Shown: positions 24,947 to 33,987, numbered from the stretch's first letter. The stretch is DNA of 64,000 nucleotides from Anaeromassilibacillus sp001305115 (GCA_042854365.1 AP031437.1:372001-436000); one strand, 5' to 3'. Numbers and translations are program-made. Notes: generated by a model from the sequence alone, not told the origin.

Positions 24947-25217
24947 TTTATAAGATCCCATTCGGTTTTGTGTTTCGGTTAGAGACAAAAGATATTTCAG
25001 TGAACTCTTTATGCTTATAAAGCGGCACCGGGAAGGAATCCTTCTGTGCAGGCAGGCGGAGGCGTAATCAAGCACCATTTGGTTACGGCCCCACTTCGAA
25101 ATAAACAGAGGAATACAATATTATTAATGTAGGCTGTTTTTGGAAGAATGCCATGTTGATTTGGCAAATTGTTTCAGGAACAAACATCTCAATATATCGA
25201 AATCAATATTTTTAACA
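24947..25217. other. Intergenic stretch, no gene recognised
   Basis: AT-rich towards its right end. No reading frame with a ribosome site, and no clear hairpin. Confidence 0.4.
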
Positions 25218-25445
25218 GGGACAGCCACAAAAGGCGGGGTATCCCTATCGCTATTAAACGAACGGATATTTGTAATAGGGATAGAAGTGGTAAAGCGACA
25301 GCCACAAAAGGCGGGGCCCCTATCGCCATTAAGCTAATGAACGTTTTTTGTAGGGACAGTCGCCGCAAAGGTAGGGCATCCTTGTCGCTATTAAGCCAAC
25401 GGATACTTTTCAATGAAATATTAAAGCGACAAAGAGCATCCAATA
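25218..25445 (+). repeat. Degenerate tandem repeats, units of 58-77 bases
   Basis: Units start at 25218, 25295, 25353 and, partially, 25426. Each begins with GGGACAG or GCGACAG, then a (C)CACAAAAGGCGGGG-type block, a CCCTATCG block and CTATTAA. The first unit can form a TATCCCTAT/ATAGGGATA hairpin and the second a CCCTA/TAGGG hairpin. The repeats lie in a 160-codon open frame whose product is Arg/Lys-rich and unlike any protein family, so I treat the DNA repeat as the real feature. Confidence 0.65.
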
Positions 25446-25766
25446 TGGAACAATCCACAAAGCATTTGATAAAGAATACGTTACTGAATCGATTAGAGAG
25501 AAAAGCTGTACGAGAAGGTGTAAGTGAATGGGTCGAGGCATTCATTCGAAGGGATGACTGGATAAATATAACCAATATAGTAGTATGGAATTCTCTGGAA
25601 GTTATCTCGAATATGGATGCAAAAACTACCCCGCACAGGGTCCTTATGTGAATGAGAATATAAAAGATAGGATGGAGCACGATCCCAATTGGTAGAGCGA
25701 AACACGGCCAGAGGCGGCGGGATTTGGATACGAAAACCATTCGCTCAGGAACCATAATGGATTAAC
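25446..25766 (+). other. Remnant coding sequence of unknown family
   Basis: Two short stretches in different frames look protein-like: one from ATG 25445 (MEQSTKHLIKNTLLNRLERK, then 'REGVSEWVEAFIRRDDW') and another ending at 25694 (MEFSGSYLEYGCKNYPAQGP, then 'YVNENIKDRMEHDPNW'). They could be the two parts of one frameshifted gene that ends at the terminator at 25768. I do not recognise either part. Confidence 0.3.
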
Positions 25767-25767
25767 G

Positions 25768-25806
25768 AAGGAGTTGCCTTTCTTTTAAGGCAGCTCCTTG
25801 CTTATA
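25768..25806 (+). terminator. Strong terminator
   Basis: AAGGAGTTGCCTT/AAGGCAGCTCCTT (13-base stem, one G-U, 6-base loop; 25768-25799) followed by GCTTATA. It ends the remnant region and insulates the sigma-factor unit. Confidence 0.75.
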
Positions 25807-25992
25807 CCCTCCCGCAATGAATACAGATTTAGTTGGGTACATCCAACTCCGGAAACAAAAAAGAAGATGGAAAGCCTCATGATGAAGCGGGACCCACAGG
25901 AATTGCCATTACCCCCGGGGAATGGGAGGGGAGAATACAGGATTCAAAAAGTGGTCGGAGGTTTTCTCCATAGACAGCTTTTCACATTTGTA

Positions 25993-26020
25993 TCAACTTT
26001 TTTGGGCTGGGAAGCGTCTA
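25993..26020 (+). promoter_or_regulatory. Candidate ECF-type promoter of the sigma/anti-sigma operon
   Basis: TCAACTTTTTT (AAC at 25995-25997) and CGTCTA (26015-26020) separated by 17 bases, the AAC...CGTC pattern recognised by SigV/SigW-type ECF sigma factors. It lies 45 bases before the sigma gene, consistent with autoregulation. Confidence 0.6.
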
Positions 26021-26064
26021 ATAGACAGAATAAGAAATATAGAACAGATTGGTGGGGCTGGATT

Positions 26065-26556
26065 ATGGCAACAACCCAGGATTTTCGGGAGTATATCACA
26101 CAGAATCAGCAGGCTTTTTATCGCCTGGCTTATAGTTATACCAAAAACAGTGATGCGGCATTGGATGTGGTGCAGGATGCAGTCGTCAAGGGGATTGAAA
26201 AGCTGCATACGCTTCGAAATCCCGCTTATATGAAGACGTGGTTCTATCGGATTCTGGTAAATCAGGCCCTTACTTACTTGCGAGGAAAAAAGGTTGTCTC
26301 CCTCGAAGAATATACGGAATCCACCTGCCCAGCCGCAGAGGAACAGGATGTCGCACAGAATGTAGATCTTTATCGTGCGGTTCAGGGCCTGGAGCCCATA
26401 TTGCGAACCATTGTGATTTTACGCTTTTTTGAGGATATGAAGCTGGAAGATATTGCGGCTATCACTGGAGCACCGCTCAGTACGGTGAAGTCGCGTTTAT
26501 ATAAAGCACTCAAGCTTTTAAAGGTCGACCTTCAAGGGGAGGTGGTCACAACATAG
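26065..26556 (+). CDS. ECF RNA polymerase sigma factor (SigV-like)
   Basis: 163 residues. Region 2: 'QQAFYRLAYSYTKNSDAALD' and VVQDAVVKGIEKLHTLRNPA. Region 4: 'ILRFFEDMKLEDIAAITGAP' and LSTVKSRLYKALKLLK. It is followed by an anti-sigma gene of RsiV type, the arrangement of B. subtilis sigV-rsiV, which responds to lysozyme and switches on peptidoglycan and teichoic acid modification. ATG 26065 follows GGTGGGG; the frame is open ~90 codons further upstream but contains the likely ECF promoter. Substrate and inducer assignment by analogy only. Confidence 0.9.
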   Translation: MATTQDFREYITQNQQAFYRLAYSYTKNSDAALDVVQDAVVKGIEKLHTLRNPAYMKTWFYRILVNQALTYLRGKKVVSLEEYTESTCPAAEEQDVAQNVDLYRAVQGLEPILRTIVILRFFEDMKLEDIAAITGAPLSTVKSRLYKALKLLKVDLQGEVVTT

Positions 26557-26652
26557 TGTCCTATAAAAACCATGATAGCTCTGAGCTTGGTCTACGGTCA
26601 CCCGGGAATGCCGTAGGAACAAACTTTTATATATATGTTTAGGAGGATACCA

Positions 26653-27525
26653 ATGATGACAAATTTTGAAAAGGCGAAAAAAGTTTATGAATCCATGGAA
26701 ATTCCGGAGCAGCTTCCAAATGTTATAGATCAGGCGTTTGTACGGGCATCCTCTCGTCGAAGGATCGCTTGGTACAGACCAGTTTTGTCCGCCGCAGCAG
26801 CTGTGTGTATCCTATTTGTTGCACTTCTGAATCTCAGTTCCACCTTTGCCAGTGCTATGGCTGAGGTCCCCGTGCTGGGAAATGTAGCGAAAGTATTGAC
26901 ATTTCGTTCGTATTCCATTGAGACAGACTCCGAATGGATCACAGTCAATCAACCATCCATTGCTGGAACAGGAAATACAGAACTGGAGAAACGCGTCAAC
27001 AGGGAGATTCAAGAAAAAATAGACGCCATTGTTGCTGACGCCCGCCAAGAAGCCAAACAGAATCGGGAGGAAGCGATTGCACAAGGGCAGGACCCCACGG
27101 AATGGATGCCGGTTATTTTGGATATTACCTATGAGATCAAGAGTTCTAACGAAAAAATATTGTCCTTTGTCATTCATAAGACAGAGACAGCGGCAAGCGC
27201 TTATACACAGCAGATCTTCTACAATCTCGAACTGTCCTCCGGAAAGGATCTCACCTTGGAAGATGTATTGGGACCGGACTATAAAGAGATCGCTAACCAA
27301 GCAATCCAAGAAACCATCGATCAACGTATCGCAGAAGATCCGGTACAGTGGCCCTACTTTGTTCCAACACCGGATATGCCGGATGAGGGATTCCAGGGGA
27401 TAACCGATGACCAAAAATTTTATATCGATGGTAGCGGCAATGTGGTTATCAGTTTTGATGAGTATGAAATTGGACCGGGCTCTATGGGAATCCAAAATTT
27501 TACGGTTGGAAAGTCATTGGTTTAA
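26653..27525 (+). CDS. RsiV-type transmembrane anti-sigma factor (DUF3298)
   Basis: 290 residues. A cytoplasmic N-terminus of ~45 residues that would bind the sigma factor, one membrane helix (YRPVLSAAAAVCILFVALLN), then an extracellular domain of DUF4163/DUF3298 type ending 'QKFYIDGSGNVVISFDEYEI'. In RsiV this domain binds lysozyme directly and allows cleavage by signal peptidase and RasP. ATG 26653 is behind AGGAGGA. Located 96 bases after the sigma gene and ended by the terminator at 27750. Confidence 0.87.
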   Translation: MMTNFEKAKKVYESMEIPEQLPNVIDQAFVRASSRRRIAWYRPVLSAAAAVCILFVALLNLSSTFASAMAEVPVLGNVAKVLTFRSYSIETDSEWITVNQPSIAGTGNTELEKRVNREIQEKIDAIVADARQEAKQNREEAIAQGQDPTEWMPVILDITYEIKSSNEKILSFVIHKTETAASAYTQQIFYNLELSSGKDLTLEDVLGPDYKEIANQAIQETIDQRIAEDPVQWPYFVPTPDMPDEGFQGITDDQKFYIDGSGNVVISFDEYEIGPGSMGIQNFTVGKSLV

Positions 27526-27598
27526 GGCCGGTTTTTCCTCCGTTTCAAGGAAGAAGGATGACGGACTTTATTACAAACATAAAAGGCATTGAATGGGG

Positions 27599-27691
27599 AT
27601 GTCAGACCATTACTTCTTATCTGGACCGTTTAGGCAACGAGATGTCCCATACTTATGGCTGGATGCCAACAAAGTCAAGGTACGTTTATAG
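27599..27691 (+). pseudogene. Relic of an IS256-family (Mutator) transposase
   Basis: A 31-codon stretch includes FRQRDVPYLWLDANKVKVRL, which matches the transposase core around the second catalytic Asp (family pattern 'YPYLWLDAxYxKVR'). It stops at TAG 27691, and neither flank continues the homology. No inverted terminal repeats were found. This indicates an old insertion-sequence visit to this gene-poor region. Confidence 0.5.
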
Positions 27692-27748
27692 TAACAAGAC
27701 GCGTCCTACAAGAGGCAACAGGGCCATAGGATGATGCCCATATAATAG

Positions 27749-27790
27749 CAATCCCCCGTATGATTGAACTCATACGGGGGATTCTGTCTA
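27749..27790 (+). terminator. Terminator after the sigma/anti-sigma unit
   Basis: Perfect 14-base stem AATCCCCCGTATGA/TCATACGGGGGATT (27750-27783) with a 6-base loop, then CTGTCT. Confidence 0.75.
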
Positions 27791-28200
27791 TCATTCCATC
27801 TTGCGGTTCACAGGGAAAATTCGCTTACACGGTGCGAGGGGCGGTCCCTTGACAGCATCAGAACGACAAAACACTCTCGGGCCACAAGCTTTTGTTGGAT
27901 GAAAATAAGGCGCCGAAAGGCGTATGATGCGCCTGATAAAAGATGTAGAGGGAATTTTTGTCCGTTTTAGCAGTTGTTGCAGCGGTTCTTCCATGTAATG
28001 ACTTGTTCGAGGATCGGACTCTTTCATGGATTAATTTATATAGGAGGGGGCTTTATCATTTTTAGAAATGCTATATTCTAAGAAGATATAAGGAAAAGCT
28101 GTTTTGGAATCCATCCGAAAATCCATGCAAGCAAAGAGAAATCAAACGCCCCAAGAACATAAAAAATAATCGTATCCATTGGGCAAGGAATTACACAACT
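27791..28200. other. Gene-free region
   Basis: No reading frame with a plausible product on either strand; an overlapping minus-strand frame here (77 codons) looks random. I see nothing functional. Confidence 0.4.
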
Positions 28201-28204
28201 TTCA

Positions 28205-28560
28205 CCAATTTCCACAGAGTTTTCCACCTAGCTTTTCACACAAAATAGGGCAACATCTTTCTTTTAGAAAAACTATTTTCCAAAAAACCGCATGGGAATG
28301 CGGTTTTATACGTCTTGTATTTCCACAGGTTTACATAAACCACGTGGAAAACTCTGTGGAGAGTGTTGAAAACTTGGTGGAAACAGTGGAGAAATGCCGG
28401 GTGTAGCTTGTTTAAAGTTGGGAAAAAGCCCATCTATAAAATGTTATGTAAACGGATAAATGAAATGGTAAAAACTATGCGTAAAGTTTTTTTAGCTTTA
28501 AAAAGAAAAAAGAGCAAACTTTCCACATTTCCGCAAATGAACCCTTAGACTTTTCCACAA
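28205..28560. other. Cluster of DnaA-box-like TTTCCACA sequences with a long inverted repeat
   Basis: Sites of the form (T/A)TTTCCACA or TTTTCCAC(A/C/G) occur at 28208-28216, 28219-28228, 28317-28326, 28341-28351 (minus), 28354-28362 (minus), 28373-28382 (minus), 28517-28526 and 28551-28560. A 17-base inverted repeat TCCACAGAGTTTTCCAC (28211-28227) recurs inverted at 28344-28360. Between its arms sits an AAAACCGCAT/ATGCGGTTTT hairpin (28284-28307). The region is AT-rich and non-coding. No origin-linked genes (dnaA, dnaN, recF, rpmH) are near, so a DnaA-titration or regulatory site is likelier than oriC. Confidence 0.45.
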
Positions 28561-28925
28561 GAGTTGTCTCACAGAAGGATAAGGTTGTTTTCATACAACA
28601 AATCCATTATAATAATAACTTCAAATCGCATGAAAACCTTCTGTTTCTCTGTATCAGTCGTACACGGGGCAGATACGGAAGATAACTTGTCTGGAACTGT
28701 ATTTTCATGTCCTCACCGGGAGGATTTTATGGTATAATAACTTCACACTTGGAAGCGTAGGGGAACGTATAAGGGCGTTGTTCTACGATAGATAAAAAAT
28801 GGGGAAGATAAAACCGTTCGAAAGAGGACTGCCAATCGTTTCCTTGAACGACCAATCGGAAAACTCGGCAGGCCAAAGGACTTTGGAATATTTGACTTTA
28901 ACATAGGAAGCAGGGAAAGGTGTAT
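28561..28925 (+). other. Leader and promoter region of rlmB
   Basis: Contains TATAAT-like GGTATAATAAC at 28731-28741 about 190 bases before the gene, the best promoter candidate. The ~180-base leader that follows has no obvious hairpin or frame. Confidence 0.35.
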
Positions 28926-29696
28926 ATGAGCAAGGAAGAGCAGAGCCGCCGTGGGGAAGATGTGATCGCGGGCCGGAATGCGGTTACGGAAGCGTTGCGT
29001 AGCGGCCGTCCGATCGACAGTTTGTATGTCGCAAGGGGTACACATACGGGGAGCATTGGTGCATTGATTGCAAAAGCAAAGAAACAGGGGGTCACCATTA
29101 AGGAGGTAGACTCCAAAAAATTGGACTATTTGTGCGGTAACGCGGTACACCAGGGGGTAGTCGCCTTGGTTGCAGCGCATGCATACGCCACGCTGGAGGA
29201 TCTTTTTGCTTTGGCGCAGGAGCGCGGCGAGCCGCCATTCTTTATTGTAGCGGATGAATTGGAGGACCCACACAATCTCGGCGCGATTCTTCGGACGGCG
29301 GAATGTGCAGGGGCTCATGGGGTCATTATCCCAAAACGCCGCTCGGTGGGATTGACCTATGCAGTCGGGAAGGCCTCTGCTGGGGCGGTGGAATATGTAC
29401 CGGTTGCCCGCGTGACCAACATAGCGGCTGCATTGGAGGAGATCAAACAGCGTGGAGTTTGGACCTATGCGGCGGATATGGACGGACAGAATTGGTGTTC
29501 GGTGGATTATAAGGGGCCGGTTGCACTGGTGATCGGTTCGGAGGGATTCGGCGTCAGCCGTCTTGTAAAAGAAAAATGTGATTTTGTCATATCCCTGCCC
29601 ATGAAGGGAAAAATAAACTCGCTGAATGCCTCGGTTGCATGTGGCGTGATCTGTTATGAGGTAGCGCGTCAGCGCAGTGGAATTGTGACCAAGTGA
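28926..29696 (+). CDS. rlmB: 23S rRNA 2'-O-methyltransferase of the TrmH/SpoU family (RlmB)
   Basis: 256 residues: an N-terminal substrate-binding domain (GEDVIAGRNAVTEALRSG) and a C-terminal SPOUT trefoil knot with motif 1 'NLGAILRTAECAGAHGVIIP', motif 2 'GPVALVIGSEGFGVSRLVKE' and motif 3 ISLPMKGKINSLNASVACGV. It methylates the 2'-OH of G2251 of 23S rRNA using SAM. ATG 28926 has GAAAGG 5 bases upstream. First gene of an apparent operon with the giant P-type-like protein and a pentapeptide protein; rlmB often follows mrnC/cysS in Firmicutes, but not here. Confidence 0.93.
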   Translation: MSKEEQSRRGEDVIAGRNAVTEALRSGRPIDSLYVARGTHTGSIGALIAKAKKQGVTIKEVDSKKLDYLCGNAVHQGVVALVAAHAYATLEDLFALAQERGEPPFFIVADELEDPHNLGAILRTAECAGAHGVIIPKRRSVGLTYAVGKASAGAVEYVPVARVTNIAAALEEIKQRGVWTYAADMDGQNWCSVDYKGPVALVIGSEGFGVSRLVKEKCDFVISLPMKGKINSLNASVACGVICYEVARQRSGIVTK

Positions 29697-29712
29697 GACA
29701 GGGGGAAGAGGA

Positions 29713-32700
29713 ATGGATAAAAAGACCAATATGCCCCACGACGACTTTTCCGTGGAAGAGATTTTACAAGAGGCGCGCCTGTTGCGTGAGCAGCAGGGAG
29801 AAGAGAATGCGATTCCTGCTACGGAGGAAGATGCCAAGCCTGCTCCGGAGCGTGCACGCGCATTGCCCGTCGATGAAACGCCCCAGACGGCTGCCCAACA
29901 ACCGGTCAAGGAACCGGTGCACCGTCCAATAGAGCGCAAGGAGCCCGAACCGGCAAAAAAGATGGAAGAACCCGCCATTACTGCCCCGAAAACGGAGCGG
30001 ATGCTCAAGGACACGCCCAAGGCGGACCCTATTCAATGGACAGAAACGCAGGAACCCGAGGAAGAAGAACCCCGAAAGTTGAGTTGGGCAGAGCGGCGAG
30101 CAGAAAAGAAACGTATGAAAGAGGAGCGCCGCCGGCTGAAAAAGCAGTCCGGCGTTTTCACATCGGAAGAAGAGGATATTTATTATGGACTGCAATTAAA
30201 GCCACTGGAAGAATACAAACAGCAGTATGAACAGACGCTTCAATCGAACAGCGGAAAATCCGGCACCGAGAAGGAAAAAGCAGGTTCTTCCATGAAACAG
30301 CCGGGTAAGCCCGTAGGAAGTCCGGTTGGGGACAAGACTGGTTCCATTTTTTCGTATTTGTTTGACTCAACAGACGAAGAGATGGATGAGGAGATTGCAG
30401 CCCGTTTTGAAACGTTGCATCAGGAACGTAAACAGCGTTTGGAGGAGACCGCCCGTCGAACAGGTGCCTTCCAAGTGCATGAGAATACCATAGAGATTCA
30501 ATTTCCGAAGCGATCGCCGGAGGCGGTCAGCAACGCTGCAAATCCTCAGAAACCCGTTGAAAAAATTGGAACAGCTTCCCAAACAGCTGCGGCCGGGAAG
30601 CCGGATGAACCAGCCCAAAAGGTCGAGCCAGCTGCCCAAAAGATGGTGAAAAAACAAGAACCTGTAAAGCCGGTCGCAGAGCATAAGGTGCAGACGCCGC
30701 CCATTTTAGACGGATTCCCCGTAGGGGATGAGACCTTTGAATTTCCTGCAATGGGGAGCTTTGCACGGCCAGTGCAGAGGAAAGGGGCGGAAAAAACGGT
30801 TACTGCCCCGGATTTACCGGTGGAGGGAGAAACCTTTGAATTTCCAGCGGTTGGGGGATATGCGGTGCCGCCGCAGATCGAGGACACCCATCCAATCGAA
30901 CCGCTACAACCGACAGAACCTACGAAGCCAACAGAGCCGGTTCAGCCAACAGAGCCCAAAACGCCAGTGAAGCCCCGAAAGGCGCCGAAACAAACGCCAG
31001 AGCAACCGGTTGAGCTGCCAGCTACCCCTGTTTCTACGCCGGAGGCTCCAGTCCATACAGAGCCGGGGACGCCTACGGTGATACCGGAAATGCCGGTTTC
31101 GCCCGATATGCAGCCTGTTGTAACGCCGATTCGTGGAGAAGAGTCCGCTTCGGCGGATACATACTCGCAGGAGAAGCCGTTACAGCCACGTCCTGGCGGG
31201 AAGGTACGGCGCGCCGACTATCGTCCGGCAGGTGTGACGCCGGTCCATGTGGTAGAATTACACGACTATGCAGAGGTCATTTTAAAAGAGGCAAAGACTT
31301 ATCCAAAGGTCTCTACAAAGCTGCATACAACGCCGCTTCCTAAGCTCGAGGAAATGGCAGACGACCAGAAAGAGGAAGAAATCGCTCAAACCGTGGCGGA
31401 AAAGAAAACGGTCGAAGAAGCGCCTGCGCCGGAGTGGGAACCCATCGTCCCAGAGGCGGAGCGCCGGACAGCCGAGCGTTTCTCACAGAAGGACGAGCCC
31501 CAGCGGCAGGAGGACAAAGAGGAAATTGTTCCGCCTTTGCCCAAGAAAAAGAAGAAATTTTCCATTATGGGAGAGGAAGAACCCGACAACGATCCACAGG
31601 AAGATCTCCCAGAGGAACCGGACGAACTCGACGACTATCAAAGGCCGTCCGATGCGCCGTCTGTTACACATGAGCTTGGTTCCAGCTTGCGGGAGCTCAC
31701 CCTTCGCCTGGCGGTGACGGGAATTGTCACCGTGTTGTTGCTGGCCCTGGGGGTTCTCGGAGAGATGACCAGCCTGTTGCCAGAGGCGATCCGGTTTACA
31801 TTGCCGACGCAAACCTATCTGATTTTAAACCTTATCTTCTTGGGGATTGCCTCCCTGTTTTGTTGGGTCACCATATTCAACGGGATCAAATCCATGGTCA
31901 GTCTGCAGGCCAACTCCGACAGCGGCGTGGCGGTTGCTGCGGTTGCAGCGCTGATTCAAAGTGTCGCCTTGCTTTTTGCACCCGAGAGCGTCGCTTCGTC
32001 GAGCGTCCATGCCTATGCAGCGTTGGCTTCTGCAGCGCTTTTCTTGAATACCGCGGGAAAATTTTCGCTCATCAAACGCATTCGGCACAACTTCCGCTTT
32101 GTCGCATCGCCGGATCAGAAATATGCGGTGCAATATTTCGATGACCACAATACGGCGTTGCAAATGGCAAAAGGTTGTGTAGCGGATACCCCTGCTATTG
32201 CGTATCAAAACAAAGCAGGTTTCCTAAAGCATTTTTTGAGTTTAAGTTATGAAAATGATCCCAGTGACCAAAGTTCGCACATCATTGCGCCCATTGGCGC
32301 TATCCTGTCGTTGGTACTCTGTATTGTATATTATGTTTTGAACCAGGACGTGATCGGTGCGATTACGGTGTTTGCAGCGGCCACATGTATCAGCGTACCG
32401 ATGATGAACATGTTGAGTGTAAATCTTCCCCTCGCGCGGCTGAGCAAATTGGCGACACGCTGTGGAGCAATGGTGGTTGGGTATCCCGCTGTGGAACATT
32501 TTTCCACCGCCAATGCTGTGGTGTTGGATGCGAAGGATCTGTTCCCGAAGGGAACCGTGATTCTCAATGGCATTAAAACTTTTGGAGGGCAACGGATCGA
32601 TGACGCCATTGTGGACGCAACTGCGCTGATGTGCGCGACAGGCGGCCCTCTGAGCGACTTGTTTGACCAAATCATCAAGAGCCACCACGATATGCTCCCA

Positions 32701-33360
32701 AAGATTGAAAACCTCAGCTATGAGGATGACAAAGGAGTCGTCGGTTGGGTATCGGGCCGCCGGATTCTGGTCGGAAACCGGGATTTAATCAAGGCGTATG
32801 GCATTGAGCCTCCGTCAAGGGATTACGAAGAAAAGTATTTGCTGGGCGGCAAACAGGTGGTATACTTGGCTTCGGGCGGAGATCTGGTTGCAATGTTTGT
32901 TCTCTCCTATAATTCGGACCGCCGCCGTGCGGCCGAGCTTCGCCGGATGGAGGACAACGGTATCAGCTTGATTGTGCGCACCTGTGACCCAAACATCACT
33001 CCACGCTTGCTGGCGCAGGTGTTTGATCTGGATGAACACGGTGTTCGCGTGTTGCCAGAACGCTTGGGCAAAGAATACATGGACCTGGTCGAGGAGCCGG
33101 ATGAGCGTGTCGATGCTCTGTTGGCAACCAAAGGGCGTCCAACCGCTATGATGCGTATGCTGACGGCCTGTGTGCGGCAGCGCAGCAATATCTCTGTAGC
33201 GATTGCCCTACAGACCGTGGCGGTGGTTTTAGGTTTTCTGCTGGTGGCATTTCTGGCCTGTTATTCGGGCCTCAAACAACTCAGTACAGCCGCTCTGCTA
33301 TTATTTGAACTGTTCTGGCTGGTAGCAGTGCTGATTGTTCCGCGGCTACGCAAGCCTTGA
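29713..33360 (+). CDS. Giant membrane protein: disordered Pro/Glu-rich N-terminus fused to a degenerate P1B-type ATPase-like module
   Basis: 1215 residues. Residues 1-650 are Pro/Glu/Lys-rich and low in complexity, with two related ~28-residue repeats (PVGDETFEFPAMGSFARPVQ and PVEGETFEFPAVGGYAVPPQ). From ~655 on there are six membrane helices, a cytoplasmic domain and two final helices, the P1B ATPase layout. The phosphorylation loop that should read DKTGT is VVLDAKDLFPKGTV (Asp 939 kept, KTGT lost). The membrane CPC/CPx motif is replaced (TCISVPMMNML) and the GDGxND hinge motif is absent. Nucleotide-domain-like stretches remain (GWVSGRRILVGNRDLIKAYG). It is thus probably a catalytically dead sensor or scaffold. 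Operon partner of rlmB and a pentapeptide protein. Confidence 0.8.
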   Translation: MDKKTNMPHDDFSVEEILQEARLLREQQGEENAIPATEEDAKPAPERARALPVDETPQTAAQQPVKEPVHRPIERKEPEPAKKMEEPAITAPKTERMLKDTPKADPIQWTETQEPEEEEPRKLSWAERRAEKKRMKEERRRLKKQSGVFTSEEEDIYYGLQLKPLEEYKQQYEQTLQSNSGKSGTEKEKAGSSMKQPGKPVGSPVGDKTGSIFSYLFDSTDEEMDEEIAARFETLHQERKQRLEETARRTGAFQVHENTIEIQFPKRSPEAVSNAANPQKPVEKIGTASQTAAAGKPDEPAQKVEPAAQKMVKKQEPVKPVAEHKVQTPPILDGFPVGDETFEFPAMGSFARPVQRKGAEKTVTAPDLPVEGETFEFPAVGGYAVPPQIEDTHPIEPLQPTEPTKPTEPVQPTEPKTPVKPRKAPKQTPEQPVELPATPVSTPEAPVHTEPGTPTVIPEMPVSPDMQPVVTPIRGEESASADTYSQEKPLQPRPGGKVRRADYRPAGVTPVHVVELHDYAEVILKEAKTYPKVSTKLHTTPLPKLEEMADDQKEEEIAQTVAEKKTVEEAPAPEWEPIVPEAERRTAERFSQKDEPQRQEDKEEIVPPLPKKKKKFSIMGEEEPDNDPQEDLPEEPDELDDYQRPSDAPSVTHELGSSLRELTLRLAVTGIVTVLLLALGVLGEMTSLLPEAIRFTLPTQTYLILNLIFLGIASLFCWVTIFNGIKSMVSLQANSDSGVAVAAVAALIQSVALLFAPESVASSSVHAYAALASAALFLNTAGKFSLIKRIRHNFRFVASPDQKYAVQYFDDHNTALQMAKGCVADTPAIAYQNKAGFLKHFLSLSYENDPSDQSSHIIAPIGAILSLVLCIVYYVLNQDVIGAITVFAAATCISVPMMNMLSVNLPLARLSKLATRCGAMVVGYPAVEHFSTANAVVLDAKDLFPKGTVILNGIKTFGGQRIDDAIVDATALMCATGGPLSDLFDQIIKSHHDMLPKIENLSYEDDKGVVGWVSGRRILVGNRDLIKAYGIEPPSRDYEEKYLLGGKQVVYLASGGDLVAMFVLSYNSDRRRAAELRRMEDNGISLIVRTCDPNITPRLLAQVFDLDEHGVRVLPERLGKEYMDLVEEPDERVDALLATKGRPTAMMRMLTACVRQRSNISVAIALQTVAVVLGFLLVAFLACYSGLKQLSTAALLLFELFWLVAVLIVPRLRKP

Positions 33361-33375
33361 CCGGAGGAGAACACC

Positions 33376-33987
33376 ATGGAACTTGCATTGACGGCCAAAC
33401 AATATGAGGGGCAGGACCTGGGCGATGTGGATTTTGCGGACCGGGAACTGCGCGGTGTGCGCTTTGTCAACTGCCGGTTTTACGGGGCGGCGATGAGTGG
33501 GTTGTTCACACGGGACTGTGCCTTTTTGAACTGCATTTTTTCGTTTGCCGCTTTGAATGGAAGCGTCCATATCGCTACCTTGTTCCAAAACTGTACGTTT
33601 AACGGAGCCAGTTTGTTTAGCGCAGAAATGAAGGACTGTAAGTGCAGTGGCAGCAGTTTTGCCGGCGCCAATCTAACAGGTTTCACGCTCCACGGCGGAA
33701 ATTTTTCGGATACTGTCTTTGATGGCTGTGACCTGCGCATGATGGACCTACAAGGAATCTGCTTCTCTCATGCATTTTTTCAAGGCGCCAACTTGGAAAA
33801 AGCGGATCTACGCGGCTGTGACTGTTCGCATGCCGTATTTGCAGATGCTTTTTTGAAAGGAACGGATCTGCGCGGCGCCAAATTGAACGGTGTGGATGTG
33901 CGGAGGATGCGTTTCCAGAACACCCGAATCGATTTGGAGCAGGCGGTTCAGTTTGCGGAAAGTTTGGGATGCACACTATCCGGTTGA
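33376..33987 (+). CDS. Pentapeptide-repeat protein
   Basis: 203 residues built of A(D/N)LxX-type pentapeptides (for example GANLTGFTLHGGNFSDTVF, GANLEKADLRGCDCSHAVF, GTDLRGAKLNGVDVRRMRF), which form a right-handed quadrilateral beta helix. Some repeat proteins protect DNA gyrase, but the family is functionally diverse. Cys is unusually frequent at repeat positions. No signal peptide, so cytoplasmic. It follows the P-type-like gene by 15 bases and GGAGGAG precedes ATG 33376, so the two are co-expressed. Confidence 0.88.
   Translation: MELALTAKQYEGQDLGDVDFADRELRGVRFVNCRFYGAAMSGLFTRDCAFLNCIFSFAALNGSVHIATLFQNCTFNGASLFSAEMKDCKCSGSSFAGANLTGFTLHGGNFSDTVFDGCDLRMMDLQGICFSHAFFQGANLEKADLRGCDCSHAVFADAFLKGTDLRGAKLNGVDVRRMRFQNTRIDLEQAVQFAESLGCTLSG

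Noticed and set aside
28205..28560. Chromosomal origin oriC
   Set aside because: DnaA-like boxes are present but dnaA, dnaN, recF, gyrB and rpmH are not adjacent, and no AT-rich unwinding repeat was seen next to the boxes.
28743..30020. 425-codon minus-strand frame over rlmB
   Set aside because: Covers rlmB and the start of the P-type-like gene, which are clearly coding on the + strand; composition is random.
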